Shown here piece after piece: positions 25,601 to 34,635 of a DNA stretch of 64,000 nucleotides. Position 1 is the stretch's first letter, and each line of letters starts with the position of its first letter. The notes below the pieces were generated by a model, which had not been told where the DNA came from, did no database searches, and saw only the letters and a list, made by a program, of their open reading frames with translations. Source of the DNA: Aquilaria yunnanensis (taxonomy: Eukaryota > Streptophyta > Magnoliopsida > Malvales > Thymelaeaceae); NCBI GenBank assembly GCA_039654915.1, contig CM077596.1, forward strand, positions 682,001 to 746,000. The letters are read 5' to 3'. The position numbers were made by a program, and so were the translations under genes.

Positions 25601-26420
25601 GGATGGCCTAAAAAACTCAAACACATCAATCAACCAAGTTAACCTTGAGCCGATTTCCATCCTCATCACCTAGACGGTCCCAAACACGGGACTCGAAAGG
25701 CTGCATCGAAAAACCCTTGAGGCCGCGGATTTCATCCGCAGTAATTGAATCCTCCAACTTTTTGCTGTCAAAAAAAAAAAAACAGGTTACTAAATAATAC
25801 GACCAAAACTCCTAAACCAGTACTAACAATTAAGTGAAACTCACTTCCCGAGATAATTCAAGACAAGGAAAGCCTTCCTGAACTCAAGCTCTCCCAACGC
25901 CATCAGTTGAGGGCTGAACCTTTGTTCTCCAGCTCCCTCTTCCAAGTTCAGAGAAAGAGGGCTCTGACGGTGCTCCGCCACCAAAGACTGAGTTGAGCCA
26001 CTGACTGTTATCAAAGAACAAAAACCCAAATGACAAGATTGAAGGCTAGAGCGAAGTAAGATACAGTAAAGGAAGAAGAGACCAACCTTGATTATGCATA
26101 AGGCGCGCAGTTCTAGGGGGCGTCGCTATTTGCGGCGGTGACGACGGAGACATGCTGTAGCGCTTCACGGGAGAGGAATCGTGGTTCTTTAGGAGGTACA
26201 TGAGAAAGCCGTCAAATGTGACTCTGATCACCGAAACTTCGACCTTTCGAAGGGCTTCCAGGGCATTCTTTTCGCCGACCTCGAAAAGCCTTGCTTTCGT
26301 CTCGGGCTTCAGCGGCGCTTGGTTCTGATCACGGCAGATTTTGACGATCAGGTCTTCGACGCTTTGCGGCAGAGAAAAAGGAAGTTCCTGGGACGACTGC
26401 GACTGAGAGTGGCCGTCCAT
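10667..26420 (-). CDS. RNA-dependent RNA polymerase, RDR3/4/5 (gamma) clade
   Basis: Cellular RdRP that copies RNA into double-stranded RNA for silencing pathways; roles of this clade are poorly defined. Exons in gene order: 26420-26087, 26004-25845, 25764-25644, 25012-24938, 24173-23990, 22743-22545, 22430-22343, 22186-22040, 15656-15585, 14888-14782, 14283-14135, 14002-13780, 12998-12773, 12567-12419, 11820-11655, 11374-11221, 11113-10950, 10879-10667. The introns are GT-AG and the join is 2,931 nt with no internal stop (976 aa), the usual clade length. Landmarks: [49 protein letters not shown], and the catalytic loop [15 protein letters not shown] with aspartates at 682, 684 and 686. RDR1/2/6 carry DLDGD and gamma members usually DFDGD; this copy has Tyr. 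The start is the first Met before [19 protein letters not shown], typical of the clade; an in-frame Met 34 codons upstream is less likely. Intron 8 holds a copia element and intron 9 a Stowaway MITE. I cannot say which of RDR3, 4 or 5 it matches. Confidence 0.93.
15158..15368. mobile_element. Stowaway-type MITE in RDR intron 9
   Basis: A 211 bp element with inverted ends CTCCTTCCGTCCCAT and ATGGGACTGAGGGAG, flanked by TA on both sides (15156-15157 and 15369-15370), as expected for Tc1/mariner-type MITEs. It has no coding capacity. It lies between RDR exons at 15585 and 14888. Confidence 0.88.
16968..17138 (+). repeat. 5' LTR of the copia element in RDR intron 8
   Basis: A 171 bp LTR starting TGTTACATAAGG and ending ATACTATGTAACA, with a TATATAAAGGCAAT box. 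Its partner is at 21675-21843. Confidence 0.93.
17139..17151 (+). other. Primer-binding site of copia element 1
   Basis: TGGTATCAGAGCC directly after the 5' LTR. It is complementary to the 3' end of plant initiator tRNA-Met, the usual primer of copia elements. Confidence 0.9.
17529..18560 (+). pseudogene. Copia gag pseudogene
   Basis: UBN2-type retrotransposon gag. The ATG at 17529 opens a frame that soon meets stops; the longest remaining open piece is 17772-18386. Recognisable parts are NYSSWTKKV, then [20 protein letters not shown] and [18 protein letters not shown], which are typical of copia capsids. A zinc-knuckle-like CTYCGKDGH stretch near 18308-18334 is out of frame with the upstream part. 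Multiple nonsense codons and frame changes make it non-functional. Confidence 0.82.
18560..21600 (+). pseudogene. Copia pol pseudogene (PR-IN-RT-RH)
   Basis: Decayed polyprotein. A protease remnant reads [17 protein letters not shown] near 18569. Integrase pieces lie at about 18950-19690 (HSRLGHL, IHSDV, then [16 protein letters not shown] sequence across frames). Reverse transcriptase lies at about 20150-20900 ([23 protein letters not shown] sequence, then a YVDD-region duplicate near 20695-20725). RNase H lies at about 21200-21600 ([38 protein letters not shown]). Stops and frame changes occur throughout. The string TTATCTATGTTGATGA is duplicated beside the polymerase active-site region, a small local duplication that by itself breaks the domain. 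Confidence 0.8.
21663..21674 (+). other. Polypurine tract of copia element 1
   Basis: TTGAAGGGGAG directly before the 3' LTR, the expected plus-strand primer site. Confidence 0.8.
21675..21843 (+). repeat. 3' LTR of the copia element in RDR intron 8
   Basis: A 169 bp copy of the LTR at 16968-17138, starting TGTTACATAAGG and ending ACTGTGTAACA. It differs by about nine substitutions and a 2-bp deletion. Confidence 0.93.
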
Positions 26421-26693
26421 CACTGGGAAGAAACCAGCGAATCGAGCGGAAATTCTCCAGCTACCGGCGGAAAGTCGAAATAGGCTCGTGAGGGGGGAAT
26501 TTCGAAACCGTGCAACGGACACAGAGACAGTGAGGGGAGCAGTTGGCTATTTCGCGCTTCTAAAGAGGGTACAAATAGCCTCAGGCCTTGAGAACGAAGG
26601 TGATATGACTATATTCAATTTTAATTTAAAAGCTTTTTAAAAGAGTTCTTTGCATTTTTTATTCTCAACCCAAGAAAAATACAATTAAAATAA
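26421..26693 (-). promoter_or_regulatory. RDR 5' UTR and proximal promoter
   Basis: Only about 270 bases separate the RDR start codon from a Mutator-like MITE. The GC-richer part (to about 26595) is probably 5' UTR. The AT-rich part 26597-26690 also occurs at about 30327-30425, so the proximal promoter includes repeated DNA. No clear TATA box can be assigned. Confidence 0.5.
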
Positions 26694-27150
26694 GATAAAT
26701 TTATAATTATTCCTGAGATTTACCTTAACCTACAGTTTATCACATTTATTTTTAAAAGTCTACATTTTACCCTCTAATTTTTTTATACTATCCAATAACA
26801 ACTTTTAAAACTGTAATTTAAACTGTATGATAATTATATTCTAATAATGTTGGTATCTCTAATATTTTTTTATAGTTAATAACCATTTTAAATTATTAAT
26901 TTTTTCTTTCTGGAAATGTATTTTTTATTCCTGTAGATGCATATCAGTATTTTTTAAAAATAGGTTAATTATAAAAAAATATTAAAAATCTTGAAATTAC
27001 TGAAACATAATTATCAAATAATTTAATTTAGGATTTTAGAAGCTGTTATCAAATACTATAAAAGAATATAGGTAAAATGCAGGTTTTTAAAAATAGAGTT
27101 GGTAAAGTATAGGTTAGATCAAACCACATAGGATATTTTGTAATTTATCC
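26694..27150. mobile_element. Mutator-like MITE upstream of the RDR gene
   Basis: A 457 bp element flanked by a perfect 9-bp target duplication TTAAAATAA (26685-26693 and 27151-27159). The ends are inverted for about 80 bases: GATAAATTTATAATTATTCC on the left and, reversed, GGATAAATTACAAAATATCC on the right, followed by CATTTTACC-like words in both arms. It has no coding capacity. It starts about 270 bases upstream of the RDR ATG. Confidence 0.88.
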
Positions 27151-27182
27151 TTAAAATAATTGATTTTTACGACAAAAGAAAA

Positions 27183-27731
27183 GGGTCTAAAAACTCTTTC
27201 ATCCCCTGAACTTTGCCAATTTTAACCGTTTATCCCCTAAACTTTGACTCAGATTCACCTAACCATCAAATTATAGAAATTGAAATCTTTTATCTCATTA
27301 GTCCACTTAAATGGTTGTGCAAGTTTTATGGGAATGAAACAAAAATAAAATGGAAGATAAAGAGCTAGTTAACCACTTGACTCGAACTTTTACATTATTT
27401 CGATTATTTACTTAAATCTTTTCAATTCAAGTAATTTAAGGAACCATCAACCGTGTATGATCTACACAATCCAACCAACATTGTACATCAAAATATGATT
27501 CATTTAATTGTAGTATCCAACGCGTTCACAAAACTAGAAGTTTATGTGAGAAAATTGATTAATTTGTCCTTCATTTTCTGTTTTATGTTCCTTTCGGCTC
27601 TCATATAACCTAAACAGTCATTTAAATGGGCTGAGAAGGTAAAAGTTACAAATTTTCAAAGTTTGAAGGACGAGTGAGCCCAAATCAAAGTTTAGAGTAA
27701 TAAGTTCAAATGGGTGAAAAGAGTTTTAAGC
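27183..27731. mobile_element. Mutator-like non-autonomous element, 549 bp
   Basis: The left arm (CTCTTTCATCCCCTGAACTT, CCTAAACTTTGACT) and the reversed right arm (CTCTTTTCACCCATTTGAAC, CTAAACTTTGATTT) are imperfect inverted repeats of about 100 bases. Flanks AAAAGAAAA (27174-27182) and TAAAGAAAA (27732-27740) match at 8 of 9 positions. No coding capacity. It lies 32 bases beyond the preceding MITE. Confidence 0.75.
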
Positions 27732-27740
27732 TAAAGAAAA

Positions 27741-28760
27741 CTTAACCGCCTGTTCAGTGTAGATTAAATCATGTTAGTTAAATACGTTTTCCATGTTGGC
27801 CTATTGGCAGGTTAGTGGGCCCATATTTATTGGGATAATAATGCCCCTTATTGTAACATTATTACACTACTTTGACCAATGTTCTAGTTAAGCCCACATG
27901 GGCATGCGTCCTCATCCTAACAACTATTAATAATATCTTTTCTAGCTTAACTCGAATAAAGTAGGTAGTTCAAAACTCATTTGCCTTAAAAGGCTTCCTC
28001 CCACCCCTGTTCTGTCGTTCAGAAATTGTTTATGCATGCCAGAATCCCTTAGCGATTGTCCACCTTCCTCTGTTCTCGCAAATGTATATGAAGCCATTGT
28101 ATATGTGGGCTAGGATCCTTTGATGGCTTCTATTTTACAGCCCGTACATAATATCAAACTAAACCATGGAAATGAAAATGGAGACAATACCTAACTATAG
28201 TGGAGCTTCGAGTTAAACTACCTCATCAGTGGCTGAGAATGGACTTTAAATTATAGAATGGATGAACCATGATATGGCCAGCATAATAGTTGAGAAACCA
28301 CCTTGAAACCAGAAGAAGTATATCTGAAACAGTTGTTGCAGTTGGAACCAAGATAGGGCCATGAATGATGGCATTCTAGGATGATGCTGGAATCTGACCT
28401 GGTCACATAAATGCCAAGCCCAATTGATTCAGATGGAGGGACAACCATGAACTCTGATTTGTCAGCGCTTTACCATTTTTTTGGACATCGAGCAAAATGG
28501 CAAGTGAGCTTCAGCAACAGTAACAGATGCAAGTTGAATAACGGGAGCACTCTTTTTGGTTCTCATCATAAATTTTCTCATCTTTAATAGCATTTACATA
28601 AAAAAGACATGTGCCATAAGTGGGCCACACACAATAACACATTAACCTTAAAAAGATCTGGCACTAAAAATACACTTTCAAACTTCTTAAACAAATTTTT
28701 TTTGCAACTATACTATTTTAAAATCTCATCTAACTAAAAGTAACATGGTACTTTTAAATA
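27741..28760. other. Intergenic spacer
   Basis: No gene or RNA can be supported. The part 28665-28745 resembles 30440-30510 (shared CTTTCAAACTTCTTAAACAAA and TATTTTAAAATCTCATC), another dispersed repeat fragment. Confidence 0.5.
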
Positions 28761-29548
28761 GGTAAAAGGATCAAATTTGTTACTAAAGTTTTATGTGGAA
28801 GAGTACTTTTATCACTGCATTTTTTTTTGTAGATAAAATTATCATTAATGTTTTCATTGTAAGTAATTTTACCACTAGCCATTAATTGGTAGGAAGATTT
28901 AGTTTGTTTAAAGAATATTTTATGATACAACTCTTAAACTAATCTTTGAAAATCTTCTCCTTAACCTCTCGCTACTTAAACATTTTTCAACACCCAAATG
29001 AGTTGAAACTCTTGTATTTGACTACACAAAGTCATTATTACGCCTTCTTGTTTTCACATTACTCATTGTTAACGAGCAATCCTCCACTGCTACTACCATT
29101 AATCCCTTATTTTAGAACTACAACATTTCTAAATTTAGTTTTACCTGCATTAATCAAACCATCTCTGATCAGGATTTGTTTTAAGGAGCATTGTCGAGAT
29201 GTGTGAAAAAGTAGAGGTAATACAAATGGTGGGAAGGGCAAAGGATGACGAATGGTATAGAGGGTTGTTAGAGTGAAGACGATAGTGAAAAATAACAAAT
29301 TCATAAATTTAGAGATCATAGTGTTAGGTGAAGAAAACCTAGAACTGAAACTTAAATTTTTCTCCTTTTTTTCATGCTGGCTACATAAGTAATTTTAATT
29401 GCTGGTAAAAGATTTACTCCTAACATAAAATTTTAATAACAAATTTGCACTTTTTTAAAAGATTAATGACAAATTTGCTCGTAAAAAAATTCAGTGCTAA
29501 AATTACGCTCCACCATAAATTTTGATGGCAAATTTTTTCCTTTTGTCC
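28761..29548. mobile_element. Mutator-like element, 788 bp, perfect 9-bp target duplication
   Basis: Flanked by TTTTAAATA on both sides (28752-28760 and 29549-29557). The ends are GGTAAAAGGATCAAATTTG on the left and, reversed, GGACAAAAGGAAAAAATTTG on the right. The inverted arms extend roughly 130-180 bases with a shared CACTG(C/A)ATTTTTTT tract. The interior (about 28945-29330) is a short unrecognised segment with no transposase. Confidence 0.88.
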
Positions 29549-30528
29549 TTTTAAATATTTAAGATATTACACTTAGATGGTATACAATATTAGGGAAAAG
29601 GAATTTAAAACCAGTTTGCTATATTAATTTATATTAATTCAAAATAAATTAGTTTATTTTTTTATTTATTATCTTAAACCAATATTATTTGCAAATTAAT
29701 ACTATCTGGTTATAATAATTCATTAATAACATTTTATCATATATTTAAATTTTATTAGTTTTTTCTTTTTAGGTCAAGCAACTAGGAAATTTTTAAAAAT
29801 TTAATTATATTAATTTATGATTTTATTTCTTCCAAAATTTATTATAAAAATATAAATATTTTATATGAGAATGAAAACTTAAAGATTATAGTTTCTAAAT
29901 ATTATTTTTAAGAATTTTTTCAATATATATTAATATGAATATGTTCAAATCAAACATCAGTAAAAAAAGGTAAAATGGTCAATTAATGCAAAACAGATTA
30001 AGTATTAACTTTTAAATGATATTAGTTTTGGGCATAAAATTCTTAAAAATAAAAATAATAAATTTTACATTAATCTAATTTAATCCCAAATGAATTGTGT
30101 ATTAAAATTTCTAGCCATTTTGTAAGAATACATTATTTTCAAATATGCATGAAGTTAATGTTATTTTAAATTTATTATTATATCTATCAAATAATTGTTT
30201 CAATACTATTTTTAATAATTTTTCATACCATAAAATCGAACAAAGTTATAATTTCTTAAAAAATGGCTTTTTTTTACAAAAAATAAAAAGCAAAAAAATG
30301 TTGACCAATAAGTAGGTCATAAAATAAAGGTGATATGACTACATGCCATTTTAAATTAAAATTTTTATAAAATAATTATTTTGCATTTTTATTTTCAGCC
30401 CATCAAAAAGCAATTAAAATAATTTAAGATATAAAAAAATAAGTGCACTTTCAAACTTCTTAAACAAAATGTCTTAGTACTACTATTTTAAAATCTCATC
30501 CAAGTGAAATAACCTAATACATTTAATG

Positions 30529-30945
30529 GTTAATTATACTTACCTATTTAACTTGAGTTGATATTACAGTTATGTGATTGAGATTTGAAAATATATACAT
30601 TTTCCCTATTTTATTTAAAATTTATAAAATTAAAATTTTAAAATTCTAATTTAAACTATATAGTAGTCATATTCTAGAAATTTTAGTCTACTTTATATTT
30701 TTTAAAATTATTTGAAATTTAAAAAATATTATTTTACATTTACAGAAAGAAAAAAATTAATAGTTTTAAAAGTCCATTAATTGTAAAAAATAAAAAATTA
30801 CTAAAATTACTGAAATATAGAAATCATATAGTTTAAATTTGAATTTTAGAAATTTTTATGAAAAAAAAAGTAAGGCGAAAGTGCATATTTTCAAATCTTA
30901 TAGAAGGTAACTATAATACCAACTAAAATTTAAAGGATAACTGTA
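30529..30945. mobile_element. AT-rich inverted-repeat element (MITE-like)
   Basis: The left arm (TTGAGTTGATATTACAGTTA, AGATTTGAAAATATATACAT) and reversed right arm (TTAGTTGGTATTATAGTTAC, AGATTTGAAAATATGCACTT) form imperfect inverted repeats of about 80 bases. No clear target duplication, so the limits are approximate. It resembles the MITE at 26694-27150 in layout. Confidence 0.55.
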
Positions 30946-32659
30946 AAAAAAATATTCTTAAATTTTTTAAGATGCCACTTTAAGATGATATGAAGTGTTG
31001 GGAAAGCAAAAAAAAAAAAGTTTTTATTCTTTTTACAATAAATATATTATTTTTATTTTTATATTAATATTATATCTATCATATAATCACTTGAAAAGTA
31101 TTTGTTAACAATTATTTTTTCATACCTAGCCTAAAAAATGAAACAAAAGATGCTAATTCTGATCAAAAAAATGTGTTTTTTTGTTTCATGATGCATAATA
31201 TTTTAATTGCTATATAATTTAGAAAATCACTATATAGGGAAAAAACACTAAAACTCATTGTTATCAGGAGTATTAAAAGGGCTGGAATTATGGCAATGAT
31301 TTATTACATATGGATGACATGTAACAATTAGAGCCATGACACAATAAGTGCAGGACTGTTGGTGAAATTGTGGAGCAAATATAGTTTGATGTACACACCA
31401 GATTATAAAAGCTATTGCATCTCTCCTATATTCTTTGATATATTTCACTGTTTTAACTTAAATTTGAACTGGTTTTGTTCATATTATTATTTGTTATAAA
31501 AAATTTAAAATATATGTTTAGAAACTATGAGTATTTATTTATCATTTATATATAAAGATTTTTCATTTATGTATTAAAATGTTGAAAATAAAAAATTATA
31601 ATTTAATTACTATAAGTGGTGAATGTTGCAAAGAATTTGAAACAGAGAGAGTAATTTCATCTCATATGTATTCTTCTAGCTGGTGTACACAATTTTTTAG
31701 AATAAATTGATTCTTGGTTTTCCTGAATATACCCAAGAGTAATTGTATTGAGGTTATGGATTAAAGAAATTTTGCATAATCATTTTCTGAAAAATTTATT
31801 CCAACAAACTACTAATACTGGCCATGATAAACTAAAACAAATTTATTTATAAAACATAATTTTGTGCGTTAGAGTGTAACTAGGTCAAGGAGAATTAAGT
31901 AGTACTTATTATTTTTTGTATACAATGGAGTAAGAATTTTATAAGATTTTGGAAAAAATTTAAGCACCATATTTTTTGTCATATTATTATACTTTATGTT
32001 AGAAAATGCTCATAAAAAAAACATTGTATGATCCAATTTTGCTTAAGTGTTTTATTAGGGTGAAAATAAAAAAGATGTTCATGCTGGCACTATTTGGTTT
32101 ATGATTAAATAATAAATTATTTAATATAGTATGTTCATTTTATTTAGAACTTGTACATTAATTAAATCTCGACACTTTAAAAAATCTAAAGAATATTTTT
32201 ATTAGGAAAAATAATTATTATTTTTGTTTTTCTTTGCTAGGCTAAGTAAGAAAAAATTCATGAAAATAATTACCATTTTAAAGAATTATTAAAATATTTA
32301 TAGGTAAATAGTTTTTTTTATCAAAGTTCTTTTCTATTAACTATAAGTCATACGATACCCACCAATAACCAACAACACTAAACTCTACATATACAATAAG
32401 CTCAACTCATGTCATTTATAGCATTTTTGTGATATTGTGTTACACAAAAAAATTGTAAAAAATACATGAGCATACCTAGTATTCAAACCTACAGACTGAT
32501 GGAAAAAACCATAAAAAAAAATAAGGGCACAAACCTAGCATAATACTTGGACTAATAAACAAACTAACAAATGTTAGCACTTGTTCCAAGTAGATCCCAA
32601 CATCACCCACTCAAATTTGGCCGACAATATAATGGGGATTGTCCAATCAAAAAAAAATT

Positions 32660-33027
32660 GGCAGGTGATTAGATGAGAACAAGAAGCTATACAAAACCAA
32701 AACCAGAGGACAATCGAACAAAATGGCCTGATTACAAATGGAGTTACAAGAATAAATAGTTTAACATATGCAAGTGAGAAGACTGACCACATAATTACAT
32801 TCAGGTATGAGGGCAAATCTGCCCACAAAAGCACATGGATTCTGGCAAGTGATTAGCTAAAAACAACGAGCAATATAAAACCAAAACCATAGGACAACAG
32901 AACAAAATGGCCTGATTACAGATGAAGTTGCAAGGAGAAATAGTTTCGCATATGCAGGTGAGAAGGCTGACCACATAATTACGTTCAAGTATAAGGGCAA
33001 ATATGCTTACAAAGCACATAGAACCTA
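32660..33027. repeat. Two-copy tandem repeat, 184 bp unit
   Basis: GGCAGGTGATTAG at 32660 recurs as GGCAAGTGATTAG at 32844. The following 180 bases (AAAACCAAAACCA, GAACAAAATGGCCTGATTAC, GACCACATAATTAC, GAGGGCAAAT/AAGGGCAAAT) repeat in order with scattered differences. Both copies are open on the minus strand in part, but the two translations are not a known protein. Confidence 0.85.
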
Positions 33028-33595
33028 CATTTTACCACATCCCCAAATCCAAAACATGTTAATAAGCAATTGTTAATTTTTTCAGATTGCCTGTAAGGTT
33101 AGATGCACTTTTTTTAGAGAGGGAGAATAGTTGACAATAGTTAAGGTTTTTGAATAGTATTAATTTTTAAACAATATTAAGTCTAGAAAAAAAAGGGAAA
33201 AGTTCATTTGTAATCCTTTACCTTTTATGTTTGTCTTAAAGTGGTTCTTTACCTCTAAAATTGACTATTAAAATCTCATACATTTCAAAGTGCATCTCAC
33301 CTAAGTCCCTTTTATCACTTTTCCCATTATATTCAATGAAAGTTAATGATGTGGTACATTTTGGATCGACTTGACAATCCAAAATGCCATATATCATCTT
33401 ATTTTATAACAAAAAATGACTATATTGAAAGAACAAACAAAATTAGGCTAAAACTAACACAAATGCCTAATCTACAAATGCCTAATTTGATGGGCCTAAA
33501 ATGTAGTTAACCCAAAATAATCTTCTTCCCCAAAATTATTTCTGCAAATAATGTAAGACCATCAAGTTGGGTATTGCCATTGCCAAGCCTCACTG

Positions 33596-33856
33596 TTGTC
33601 TTATTCTTCTAGTTTTGCCATCGACAATGTCTATTGGGTTGATGAAGAGGTCAACAAATATGAATTTCTCATGAGGAGAAAACTCAATGCCGACGAACCT
33701 GAATTTCTAGTAGGTAGAGAACTCGCCTATCAAATCTTACAAGTTATGCGTTTCCTGTCTCTAGTCAAGGTAGTATTCCATAAAAAAAATAGATCTCAAG
33801 AATTGTATCACGCATTCATGAAGAAATTGAAGTTGTACAATTGGATGCTCATTTGA
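33596..33856 (+). other. Short open frame inside the MULE, unidentified
   Basis: 86 codons open on + between the left arm and the acyltransferase fragment, with sequence such as WVDEEVNKYEFLMRRKLNAD. I do not recognise a family. It may be a further piece of captured host sequence, from the same or another donor gene, or chance. Confidence 0.25.
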
Positions 33857-34035
33857 CTTTCATTATATTGCATGTAATCAACAAGGTGTTACTTCTAATT
33901 ATCGAATGAGCCAAGTACCAGATATTTATTGGTCCTAAAGCACATTTTTGTGAAAAGGAAAGATGAAAAAAAAACTAAATATATGAAATGAAAATTTTTG
34001 TGGGGGAGCACGAGGTGAATTTCCACTGTAAAGAA

Positions 34036-34179
34036 ATGATTCCATTGTATGAGGTAGATTTTAGGTGGGGACGCCCTGTTTGGGTGAGCGTTATGAGCTT
34101 TGGTTTTGTCAATACGATGTTGTTGATGGATGTCGGCAACGAAGAAAGGGTGGAGGCATGGATCACACTGGAGAAGGAA
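34036..34179 (+). pseudogene. BAHD acyltransferase C-terminal fragment captured in a MULE
   Basis: 48 codons in one open frame read MIPLYEVDFRWGRPVWVSV, then TMLLMDVGNEERVEAWITLE. This is the C-terminal signature region of BAHD acyltransferases: DFRWG stands for the family's DFGWG motif, followed by the usual KP-VWVS and later VEAWITLE-E words. The catalytic HxxxD part is absent, so no enzyme can be made. The frame continues into about 16 unrelated codons before a stop. It sits between MULE arms without a surrounding gene, which points to transduplication. Confidence 0.78.
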
Positions 34180-34635
34180 AGACAATGGCAATGTAGACAA
34201 ATAGATGGTAAGATGGTGGCAGCATAGAGAGGGAGAGGGTATTGAGGGGGCAGTGGATAAGTCGAAAGTAGGCTGGCAGCATGCCCATAATTTGAATTGG
34301 AGAAAATTTAAGAAAGATGAATATTAGGGTTCAATGTCATTTCAAGTCTTTAAGATTACGTGTTTGTGTCAATTTTAGTTTGATATTTATTGTTTTCCAT
34401 TTTACCCATTTATTATTATGACATAAAATGCCACATGGTAGAATAGATCCCACATAAGCATCTTTCATTAAAGATAACAACTTAATTGACAGAATGAACT
34501 AAAATAGGACACGCTAAATGAGGTAAGGGACTTTAAAAGATACTTTTGGAGATAGCAAACCACTTTAAAACAACTCTTAAAGTTAGGATACCATATTTAT
34601 ATTGTACCAAAAAAATAGAACAAATACAAATATTT

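Larger units (their letters stand above)
29558..33194. other. Very AT-rich intergenic region
   Basis: Several kilobases of A/T-dominated sequence with no supportable coding region. It includes one MITE-like inverted-repeat unit (30529-30945) and a 184 bp tandem duplication (32660-33027), listed separately. Confidence 0.55.
33195..34617 (+). mobile_element. Mutator-like element carrying a BAHD acyltransferase fragment
   Basis: Imperfect inverted arms of about 170 bases: left TCTTAAAGTGGTTCTTTACC and reversed right TTTTAAAGTGGTTTGCTATC, then TAAGTCCCTTTTATC against AAAGTCCCTTACCTC, and AATGAAAG in both. Flanks are A-rich and do not give a decisive target duplication, so ends may be off by a few bases. 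The interior has a GC-richer, partly open segment including the acyltransferase piece at 34036-34179. No transposase is encoded, so this fits a Pack-MULE. Confidence 0.72.

Noticed and set aside
28251..28448. 65-codon open frame on - considered as a decayed gene piece
   Set aside because: No domain, no splice context and no repeat partner; not distinguishable from chance.
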